The notes under the pieces were generated by a model. The model did no database searches and had not been told where the DNA came from. It saw only the letters and a program-made list of their open reading frames with translations. Of a stretch of DNA of 6,624 nucleotides, positions 1 to 6,365 are shown one piece after another (the stretch's first letter is position 1; every line of letters begins with the position of its first letter). The translations under genes were made by a program, and so were the position numbers. Source of the DNA: Bacilli bacterium (lineage in GTDB: Bacteria; Bacillota_I; Bacilli_A; RF39; UBA660); the NCBI GenBank assembly GCA_900757295.1, contig CAAENH010000137.1, positions 1 to 6,624 on the forward strand, in the 5' to 3' direction.

Positions 1-1017
1 AACTGGACATATCTCATTATTAAGATATTTATTTAAATGAGAATGACATATTTCACACTTATATTTAAAGCCAAAATTAATAATTCTAACTTTTATTTTG
101 CTAAACCAGTTATTATATCTTTTTATATGAATATGCCTAATAAATTTATAATTCACACTCAAATTAGGTGCCATTATACCAACATCATTAATTTTTAAAT
201 TATTTTTATACAAGATATATGGTAATACCAATTGATCTCTAAAACACTTACTTTCTATAAAATCTTTATACCATAAATCAAGCAATTCTACTGACTTAGG
301 ATTATTTAAATCACTTGCTATAACTGTAGCTTCTAATAATCCATAATTTTCTTTAAATCCATCTAATTGATATTTATTCATTAGTTCAATTATTTTTTCT
401 TTATTACCAATTTTTTGTTTTATACATGCTTGTGCTTCTTGATAAACATCATTTCTACTACGATGATCATGCATAGCTAAACCAGTTTTTTTATTTATAT
501 AATTAAAACAATCATTAATATCAGAAACTACCTCAATAGTTCCATCTATATATAAAGAATAATCATAATCCTTAAATACTTCATAAGGGTGCATTTTTAA
601 ATATCTATTAACCAGTGTAGGATTATTATTATATTTTTCTAAGATAGCTTTAGGAATTGGTTTAAAAGTCCAATATTTAGAATTAATTGCAATATTAGGA
701 TTATCACTAAATACTATATAATCAGTATTTTCACTTTCAATTAAGGGATCATATAAACTGTCATAATTATTTAAAATACACGTATAAACTACATTTTTAC
801 CCATTTTATTATTATATTTAATAGGCTTTAAAAATTCTGTTTTATTATTTTTGCATTTTTTAAAAGCTTTTAAAAATAAATTTTTTATTTCGCCATGTAT
901 AATCATTTCTTTTATTCTTTGATTTCTGCGATATTTTCTTAAAGCTTTATGATTATATAAATCTTGATATTTTTTATTAAATTCTTCTAAAGCTATAATA
1001 TATTTCTTATTCATCAT
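1..1017 (-). CDS. DUF616 (TOD1/MUCI70-like) glycosyltransferase with Cys-containing C-terminal extension, 3' end outside window
   Basis: An open frame of 339 codons continues past the left edge. Residues about 74-275 match the DUF616/TOD1-MUCI70 glycosyltransferase family (Pfam PF04765 from memory): VVYTCILNNYDSL (76-88), TDYIVFSD (98-105), NRYLKMHPYEVFKDYDYSLY (137-156) with YIDG (156-159) as the likely metal-binding acidic site, AMHDHRSRNDVYQEA (181-195), the GLLEA region (227-231) and FRDQLVLPY (259-267). This should be a cytoplasmic GT-A-like transferase acting on the same glycan. The first 70 residues are lysine-rich. After the domain comes a short basic linker, then C321-E-I-C324 and C337-P at the very edge, a possible zinc-binding start of another domain. 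Start choice is ATG 1017 or 1014; 1017 gives better spacing to a weak AGAAG site. It overlaps the GT4 gene by 8-11 nt, so translation is probably coupled. Confidence 0.85.
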   Translation of the reverse strand, partial: MMNKKYIIALEEFNKKYQDLYNHKALRKYRRNQRIKEMIIHGEIKNLFLKAFKKCKNNKTEFLKPIKYNNKMGKNVVYTCILNNYDSLYDPLIESENTDYIVFSDNPNIAINSKYWTFKPIPKAILEKYNNNPTLVNRYLKMHPYEVFKDYDYSLYIDGTIEVVSDINDCFNYINKKTGLAMHDHRSRNDVYQEAQACIKQKIGNKEKIIELMNKYQLDGFKENYGLLEATVIASDLNNPKSVELLDLWYKDFIESKCFRDQLVLPYILYKNNLKINDVGIMAPNLSVNYKFIRHIHIKRYNNWFSKIKVRIINFGFKYKCEICHSHLNKYLNNEICPV

Positions 1018-2026
1018 CGTTATCATCTTCTACTATCTTCTTCCACATAATTTTTGAATCATCATTATTATAATTAAATTGAATTATTTTGTCACTTTTT
1101 AAAGCAGTTTCAATACATTTAGCTAAATTATATGGATTAAATTGACTAACGAATTCTTTTGGCAATAAATTTGCTATCATTGGACTATTATTAGTTGACA
1201 CTACTTTAGTCTTTAGAACTAATGATTCTAAAACTACATTAGGCATTCCTTCATACAACGAAGACAAAACAAATAATTTAGCTTTAGCTATTTTTTCATA
1301 TATATTACTATCATATGGTTTAATAATTACTTTACCTTCTAAATTTAATTTTTTTATTAATTTTAATAATTTATTTTTTAATGACCCTTCACCATATATA
1401 TAAAGTTTCAAGTCAGTTGATATTAAAGAATAAGCTTTAATTAATAGTTTTTGATTCTTATTCTTTTCAAGTCTTCCAACATTAATAATATAATTTTCCT
1501 TTTTTAAATTAGGGCTAATATTTATTTTTTCTAAAAAATTAGGCACAACTATACATTTTTCATTGCATGGTAAAAACTTTTTATATGTTTCATCCTGTAC
1601 GACTATTTTATCAGCCATTTTATAATAATAATTTCTCATAAACTTACAATATTTGAATTCATATTTAGGATTATTTCGCACGCTAACAATTACTTTAATG
1701 TTTAGTTCTTTTTTTAATTGTAAAGCTCTAATACTTGGCTCTGGCAAAAAAGCAATTACAGTATTAACTTGCTCATTAAGTATAATACTTTTTAATTGTT
1801 TAGTTCTTTTTTTAGATATCTTTGCTTTTAATTTTTTATACCCAGAATCAAAATTATCAAACTGATAAACTTTAATATTAGACTTTAATTTAAAAGCTTT
1901 TTTTGATTTTATATTACTAACTAAAATAACATTATAAAACTCACTTAAGTAATTTGCTAAAGCACAAATATTTTTTTCAGCACCACCATAATTTAAAGTC
2001 ATAGTATATAATAATATATTTTTCAT
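1007..2026 (-). CDS. Glycosyltransferase family 4 (GT-B fold)
   Basis: A 339-residue retaining glycosyltransferase of the GT4 type, expected to add a sugar from a nucleotide-sugar donor to the growing glycan on the inner face of the membrane. The N-terminal Rossmann domain begins MKNILLYTMTLNYGGAEKN, with the glycine-rich acceptor-side loop GGAEKN (14-19). The C-terminal donor domain begins around 178 with YIINVGRLEKNKNQKLLIKAY, then LYIYGEGSLKNKL (208-220) and the EX7E motif E259-GMPNVVL-E267 in SSLYEGMPNVVLES, which contacts the donor nucleotide-sugar. It is somewhat shorter than typical GT4 enzymes (about 360-380), and its last residues, VEDDNDDE, form an acidic tail that overlaps the next gene. 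No transmembrane helix is seen. A strong ribosome binding site 8 nt upstream fixes the ATG. The donor sugar and linkage cannot be predicted from sequence alone. Confidence 0.93.
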   Translation of the reverse strand: MKNILLYTMTLNYGGAEKNICALANYLSEFYNVILVSNIKSKKAFKLKSNIKVYQFDNFDSGYKKLKAKISKKRTKQLKSIILNEQVNTVIAFLPEPSIRALQLKKELNIKVIVSVRNNPKYEFKYCKFMRNYYYKMADKIVVQDETYKKFLPCNEKCIVVPNFLEKINISPNLKKENYIINVGRLEKNKNQKLLIKAYSLISTDLKLYIYGEGSLKNKLLKLIKKLNLEGKVIIKPYDSNIYEKIAKAKLFVLSSLYEGMPNVVLESLVLKTKVVSTNNSPMIANLLPKEFVSQFNPYNLAKCIETALKSDKIIQFNYNNDDSKIMWKKIVEDDNDDE

Positions 2027-2034
2027 TATACCTT

Positions 2035-2040
2035 CTCCTT
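2035..2040 (-). promoter_or_regulatory. Ribosome binding site of the GT4 glycosyltransferase gene
   Basis: The minus strand reads AAGGAG, 8 nt before the ATG at 2026, directly after the sulfotransferase stop codon. It is the best Shine-Dalgarno match in the window and fills most of the 14-nt gap between the two genes. Confidence 0.8.
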
Positions 2041-2940
2041 TTACTTTAAATTCCAGGAGTTAGATAAATCTATTCCAATTAGTTTTGAAGTATTAGTTAT
2101 ACTTTTATTATATATCTCATTTAACATTTGTTTATGAATATCATTCATTTTATAATCACAAGACTTTAAAGTATATTTATATATTTTATTAATTATATTC
2201 CTAGCATAATTATTTTCATTATTTCCTTTTTTACATCTTTGTATTCTTTGATAATTCATAGTTTTATTATTGATATATGCGCAAAGATAATTTTTAGATA
2301 TTTTATCCCCCTTATTAGAAACATGTATATCTTTATCTGTATATTTTATATTTTTGATATTTAAAAATTTAGATATTTCTTTCATATATTTATTAGGATT
2401 TTTAAAAAAATCTTCCATGACAATAAATTTCATTTGTTCTTTTTTAAAATATTTTAAATATTCATTTATTGTATCATCATAGAAAAAATCTTTACATTTT
2501 TTTATTTTTATCTGATTTTCTATAAAATCATTAAACATATCATCCAAATTATTATATTTCTTGTAAAGATTAACATAATATTTATTTGGTACTCTTCTTA
2601 AACGCATTCTAAACATTGAATTAGTTGCTTTAATAGGATTTCTTAACATAAATATTAATTTAACATCTTTACCAAAATACTCATAAACTTCTTTTGCTTT
2701 AGATATATAAGACGGCTCTATACTACCTATACATTTGTTATTTAGATAATCTGGATAATACTTTTTTTGCAACACTTTTAAAGGATTTTCGATATTTTTA
2801 TACCAATCAAAAAATAGAGTTTCCTTTTTATTTTTGGGTAAAGTTATATCAGAATTTAATTTCATTAAAGTTTCTAATGTAGTAGTACCACATTTATTAA
2901 ATCCAACACATAAAAAATCTACTTTAAAATTTTTATTCAT
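2041..2940 (-). CDS. PAPS-dependent sulfotransferase (carbohydrate sulfotransferase-like)
   Basis: Cytoplasmic transferase of the P-loop-like sulfotransferase fold, expected to move a sulfuryl group from PAPS to a hydroxyl or amino group. The 5'-phosphosulfate loop is VGFNKCGTTTLETLM (12-26, numbered from the chosen ATG), with the usual K16 and GTT. The 3'-phosphate site is LIFMLRNPIKATNSMF (95-110) with R100 and S108. The segment FIVMEDFFKNPNKYMKEISKFLNI matches the conserved late part of the fold. There is no signal peptide or membrane helix. The C-terminal half is lysine and asparagine rich. The start is ambiguous. ATG at 2940 gives 299 residues, lies one base after the cysNC stop and has AGTGAG about 4 nt upstream. 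A GTG at 2949 would add MSK and overlap cysNC by 8 nt but has a poorer upstream site. Its place directly after cysD-cysNC strongly links it to their PAPS. The acceptor is most likely a sugar of the exported glycan, but this is inference. Confidence 0.88.
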   Translation of the reverse strand: MNKNFKVDFLCVGFNKCGTTTLETLMKLNSDITLPKNKKETLFFDWYKNIENPLKVLQKKYYPDYLNNKCIGSIEPSYISKAKEVYEYFGKDVKLIFMLRNPIKATNSMFRMRLRRVPNKYYVNLYKKYNNLDDMFNDFIENQIKIKKCKDFFYDDTINEYLKYFKKEQMKFIVMEDFFKNPNKYMKEISKFLNIKNIKYTDKDIHVSNKGDKISKNYLCAYINNKTMNYQRIQRCKKGNNENNYARNIINKIYKYTLKSCDYKMNDIHKQMLNEIYNKSITNTSKLIGIDLSNSWNLK

Positions 2941-2941
2941 T

Positions 2942-4735
2942 TTACTCACTTATTTCTATATTTCTAATCAATTCTTTTATTGCCTCATCTAAATCATCAT
3001 TGTTATTGATAATAATATCAGGATTACTAGGTATTTCATAAGGACTATCTACTCCTGTAAAATCACTTATTTCTTTATTAAAGGCTTTTTGATAAAGACC
3101 TTTTTTATCTCTTTTAGCACATGTTTTAATATCTGTATTTACATATACTTCTATATAATCATCGCCAATTATATCTTTTATCATTTTTCTTTGACTTTTT
3201 AAAGGCGTAATAAAACTAGTTATACAAATAATTCCTGCATCATTAAATAATTTAGCGATATTTGCTACTCTCCTTAAGTTTTCATTACGATCTTCTATAC
3301 TAAATGATAAATCTTTATTAATTCCTAATCTTATATTATCTCCATCTAACAACATAGTATGTTTACCTAAAGAAGTTAAATATCTTTCTAAAGCGTTAGC
3401 CAATGTAGATTTACCACTACAAGATAAACCCGTAAACCAAATTGTTTTAGGAACTTGATTTTTCATATTAGATCTCATTTCTTTTGTAATATCAATATTT
3501 TGATAAAAAAGATAGTTTTGATTTAAATTTTCTAAAATTATACCACAAGCAGATGTTTGATTTGAAAGTTCATTTATTATGATAAACTCACCCAAATCTT
3601 TTGTACAGTTGAATTTATCAAAAATAATATCTTTACTTGTAATAATATCGCAATTGATTAAATCATTTTTGGTTATTTTTTCAACTATAGATTTACTATT
3701 ATCATCTAAGTTTATTTTATAATTTACTTTACTTATTTTTATTTTTGTCACCACACAACCAATTTTAATAATATAATTACCATTAATATTTAAATCTTCA
3801 TCATCCATCCATAATATATTAGCATTAAACATTGAATTAATATTAAAATCAGTATTTTTACAAATAACATTTCCTCTAGAAACATCAATTTGTTTATCAA
3901 GCTCTATTGTTACAGGCATTCCTTTAGCAGCAGTTTCAACTTTTTTTATTGGAGCAGTTATATTTTTTATACATGCTGTTTCGTTACTAGGCAGAACTGT
4001 AATTAAATCTCCAACCTTTAAATTTCCACTATTTATTTCACCTTGATACCCTCTAAAATCAATATTTGGGCGACATACTCTTTGAACAATCATAAAAGAA
4101 CTGTCGCTTTCTTTTTCTTCTTCCTTAATATTATTTAAAATATCTAATAAACAAGGACCATTGTACCATAATAAATTTTGGCTTTTATTATTTAAATTAT
4201 CTCCACAATAACCTGATGTAGGTATAATTGAAAATTTAGATATATTTAGATAAGATAAATATTCTTCTAAGTTATTTTTTACAATTGTAAAATCTTTTTC
4301 ACTATAATTAACTAGATCCATTTTATTAATTGCAAATATATAATTTTTTATTCCAAACATATTACATACATTAATATGTCTTTTGGTTTGAGTCGTTAAG
4401 CTCTTAGTAACATCAATTAAAATAAGCGCCGTGTCTACTTGAGCAGCAGCAACAGCCATATTTTTTGTATATTCTTCATGCCCTGGTGTATCTAAAACAA
4501 TAAAATTCTTTTTATCTGTACTAAAATATCGATAAGCAACATCAATAGTTATCTTTTGTTCCATTTCAGAAGACAAGCCATCTAATAATAAAGAATAATC
4601 AATATCTTTCTGCTCTAATAACTTTTCTTTTTGATCTAAATACAAAGAATTATTATTATAAAGTAAATGACCAATTAATGTAGATTTACCATCATCAACA
4701 TTTCCACAAACTAAAAACTTTACTAAATCAGTCAT
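2942..4735 (-). CDS. cysNC: Bifunctional sulfate adenylyltransferase subunit 1 / adenylylsulfate kinase (CysN-CysC fusion, NodQ type)
   Basis: A 597-residue fusion making PAPS in two steps: the CysN part hydrolyses GTP to drive APS synthesis by CysD, and the CysC part phosphorylates APS. The GTPase domain shows G1 GNVDDGKST (11-19), the G2 region EQKITIDVAYRYF (59-71), G3 DTPGHEEYTKNM (82-93), G4 NKMD (137-140) and G5-like TSGYCGDN (173-180). EF-Tu-like beta-barrel domains follow at about 214-405, including RPNIDFRGYQG (222-232) and ILWMDDEDL (307-315). The APS kinase starts near 428 with P-loop GLSCSGKST (436-444), LDGDNIR (463-469), LRRVANIAKLF (487-497), RDKKGLYQKA (542-551) and FTGVDSPYE (559-567). 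It is slightly shorter than common fusions of about 630 residues. Two substitutions stand out: K61 where EQGITID is usual, and T510 in FITP where the usual motif is FISP. All key nucleotide-binding motifs are present, so activity is likely. Confidence 0.96.
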   Translation of the reverse strand: MTDLVKFLVCGNVDDGKSTLIGHLLYNNNSLYLDQKEKLLEQKDIDYSLLLDGLSSEMEQKITIDVAYRYFSTDKKNFIVLDTPGHEEYTKNMAVAAAQVDTALILIDVTKSLTTQTKRHINVCNMFGIKNYIFAINKMDLVNYSEKDFTIVKNNLEEYLSYLNISKFSIIPTSGYCGDNLNNKSQNLLWYNGPCLLDILNNIKEEEKESDSSFMIVQRVCRPNIDFRGYQGEINSGNLKVGDLITVLPSNETACIKNITAPIKKVETAAKGMPVTIELDKQIDVSRGNVICKNTDFNINSMFNANILWMDDEDLNINGNYIIKIGCVVTKIKISKVNYKINLDDNSKSIVEKITKNDLINCDIITSKDIIFDKFNCTKDLGEFIIINELSNQTSACGIILENLNQNYLFYQNIDITKEMRSNMKNQVPKTIWFTGLSCSGKSTLANALERYLTSLGKHTMLLDGDNIRLGINKDLSFSIEDRNENLRRVANIAKLFNDAGIICITSFITPLKSQRKMIKDIIGDDYIEVYVNTDIKTCAKRDKKGLYQKAFNKEISDFTGVDSPYEIPSNPDIIINNNDDLDEAIKELIRNIEISE

Positions 4736-5625
4736 TAAAAGTATCCCTCCGTTTTGCGTTTTTCCATACTAGTATTTTCCTCATGATCAATTACACGTGT
4801 TGTTCTTTCACTGTATTTTATATTGTGGGTTTCTAAAACAACATCATCTATAGTTTTAGCAGTTGATTTTATAGCGCCAGTTAAAGGATAACAGCCTAAA
4901 GTTCTAAATCTTACATTCTCATAAACGATTTTTTCATGTGGCTTTAATTTGAAACGCTCATCATCAACCATAATCAAATTATCTCCTCTTTTTACTACTG
5001 GCCTTCTCTTAGAAAAATAAAGGGGAACGACTTCTATATTCTCTCTTTTTATATAATCCCAAATATCCTTTTCTGTCCAATTTGATAAAGGAAAAACTCT
5101 AACACTTTCATTTACTTTTAATCTTGTATTGTATAACTTATTTATTTCTACTCTTTGCTTTTTAGGATCCCAATTTTGATTTTGATTACGAAAAGAAAGA
5201 ATTCTTTCCTTTGCTCGTGATTTTTCTTCATCTCTTCTTGCCCCACCAAATGCTGCTTTAAATTTATACTTAGTTAAAGCTTGTTTCAAAGCTTGAGTTT
5301 TCATTATATCTGTATATAAAGAGCCATGTTCAAAAGGATTTATATTATTATCTACACCATATTTATTTGTATAAACTATTAAATCGATATCATTATCTTT
5401 TGCAATTTTATCACGAAATTCTATCATTTCTTTAAATTTCCAAGTTGTATCAATATGCAATAATGGAAATGGGATTTTTTCCGGATAAAACGCTTTTTTA
5501 GCAATGTGTAACAATACACTACTATCTTTTCCAATAGAATATAATAATACCGGATTTTCTATCTCTTCAACGACTTCTCGAAATATATATATTGCTTGTG
5601 CTTCTAATTTGTCTAAATGATCCAT
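4735..5625 (-). CDS. cysD: Sulfate adenylyltransferase subunit 2 (ATP sulfurylase small subunit, CysD/NodP type)
   Basis: Catalytic subunit of ATP sulfurylase, making adenosine 5'-phosphosulfate (APS) and pyrophosphate from ATP and sulfate, driven by the GTPase CysN. At 296 residues it has the normal family length. The N-type ATP pyrophosphatase loop is YSIGKDSS (29-36). Further family landmarks are KKAFYP (43-48), [10 protein letters not shown] (55-64), [16 protein letters not shown] (126-141), WDPKKQR (152-158), [12 protein letters not shown] (178-189), [12 protein letters not shown] (241-252) and the invariant end SMEKR...EGYF (286-296). No catalytic motif is broken. It lies 17 nt after the ABC ATPase and its TAA overlaps the cysNC ATG by one base, consistent with translational coupling of the two subunits. 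In this context, without reductase genes in view, it probably supplies PAPS for glycan sulfation rather than cysteine synthesis. That role is an inference from neighbours. Confidence 0.96.
   Translation of the reverse strand: MDHLDKLEAQAIYIFREVVEEIENPVLLYSIGKDSSVLLHIAKKAFYPEKIPFPLLHIDTTWKFKEMIEFRDKIAKDNDIDLIVYTNKYGVDNNINPFEHGSLYTDIMKTQALKQALTKYKFKAAFGGARRDEEKSRAKERILSFRNQNQNWDPKKQRVEINKLYNTRLKVNESVRVFPLSNWTEKDIWDYIKRENIEVVPLYFSKRRPVVKRGDNLIMVDDERFKLKPHEKIVYENVRFRTLGCYPLTGAIKSTAKTIDDVVLETHNIKYSERTTRVIDHEENTSMEKRKTEGYF
4745..4750 (-). promoter_or_regulatory. Ribosome binding site of cysNC, inside the last codons of cysD
   Basis: The minus strand reads GGAGGG with 9 nt to the cysNC ATG at 4735. 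The same bases encode part of the conserved CysD C-terminal residues T-E-G-Y-F, so the protein end and the translation signal share sequence. With the TAATG stop/start overlap this points to coupled synthesis of the two ATP sulfurylase subunits. Confidence 0.75.
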
Positions 5626-5631
5626 AATAAA

Positions 5632-5637
5632 TTCCTC
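5632..5637 (-). promoter_or_regulatory. Ribosome binding site of cysD
   Basis: The minus strand reads GAGGAA with 6 nt to the ATG at 5625, within the 17-nt gap after the ABC ATPase gene. It supports the chosen cysD start. The gap has no hairpin or U-run that would suggest a terminator, so cysD appears to be co-transcribed with the transporter. Confidence 0.7.
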
Positions 5638-5642
5638 AATTA

Positions 5643-6365
5643 CTATTTTATTGATTTCATAAATTCTTTATATTCTTTTAAAATTTGTTTTGGCTCTCCT
5701 TGTTCCATAATCTTACCTTCGTCTAACCATATTATTCTATCACATAAATCTTTTACTGTTGAAATACTATGAGAAACTATAATCACAGTTTTTTCTTTAT
5801 CACTAATTAGCTCTTTTATTTTATTTGAGCTTTTTTCTTTAAAATGAATATCTCCTACGCTTAGAACTTCATCAATTAAAATAATATCTTTTTCTAAAAA
5901 TGCTGCTATTGCAAAAGAAAGTTTTGAATACATACCCGAAGAATATGTCCCCACAGGTTTATAAATAAATTCCTTCAACTCACTAAATTCAATTATTTCA
6001 TTTATAATAGATTTAATATATTTTTTGTTATAACCTAATAACATACCTGATAAAAATATATTTTCATAACCGCTTAAATTATTGTCAAATCCAGCTCCTA
6101 ACGACAATAATCCAACCTTATTACCAAAAGAATTTATTGATCCTGAGTCTGGTTCAAAAATATTAGCAATTGTTTTTAATAAAGTAGATTTACCACTACC
6201 ATTTTGACCAATTATACCTAGAACTTCACCTTTATTCACTTTAAAAGATATATTGTCAAGAGCCCTAAATTTTTCTTTTTTGTTTAATTTAAATATTTCT
6301 TTTAATTGTCTTCTTTTTATTGAATAATAATCTACAACTACATTATTGACTTCCAGTGCTATCAT
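5643..6365 (-). CDS. ABC transporter ATP-binding protein for polysaccharide or teichoic-acid-like export
   Basis: This 240-residue cytoplasmic ATPase should power the permease encoded immediately upstream. All nucleotide-binding motifs are present in order: Walker [10 protein letters not shown] (53-61), a Q-loop region [18 protein letters not shown] (87-103) with the G-F-LSGYENI pattern of the TagH/KpsT/Wzt group, signature YSSGMYSKL (141-149), Walker [13 protein letters not shown] (161-172) and switch histidine H199 in VSHS. About 35 N-terminal residues precede the core domain, as in TagH and Wzt. It ends soon after the ATPase core and so lacks the C-terminal carbohydrate-binding domain of Wzt of the E. 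coli O9a type and the long extension of Bacillus TagH. Export is therefore probably not gated by a chain-end recognition domain in this protein. The ATG overlaps the permease stop and has the site AAGGTGAT upstream. The family is clear, but the glycan exported cannot be read from the sequence. Confidence 0.94.
   Translation of the reverse strand: MIALEVNNVVVDYYSIKRRQLKEIFKLNKKEKFRALDNISFKVNKGEVLGIIGQNGSGKSTLLKTIANIFEPDSGSINSFGNKVGLLSLGAGFDNNLSGYENIFLSGMLLGYNKKYIKSIINEIIEFSELKEFIYKPVGTYSSGMYSKLSFAIAAFLEKDIILIDEVLSVGDIHFKEKSSNKIKELISDKEKTVIIVSHSISTVKDLCDRIIWLDEGKIMEQGEPKQILKEYKEFMKSIK

Noticed and set aside
1653..1865. A 70-codon open frame on the plus strand
   Set aside because: It lies wholly antisense inside the GT4 glycosyltransferase gene, has no clear ribosome binding site or recognisable motif, and is expected by chance opposite a well-supported gene.
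481..2780. Many runs of seven T or A in coding regions, possible phase-variable tracts
   Set aside because: No run longer than seven was seen, such runs are common at this AT content, and none interrupts or shifts a reading frame.
2942..5625. cysD-cysNC as part of an assimilatory sulfate reduction operon
   Set aside because: No reductase gene is adjacent. The neighbours are an exporter, a sulfotransferase and glycosyltransferases. The possibility remains open only because both ends of the locus are cut.
5626..5642. Possible terminator or promoter in the gap between the ABC ATPase and cysD
   Set aside because: The gap is only 17 nt, contains the cysD ribosome binding site and shows no hairpin with a U-run or paired -35/-10 elements.
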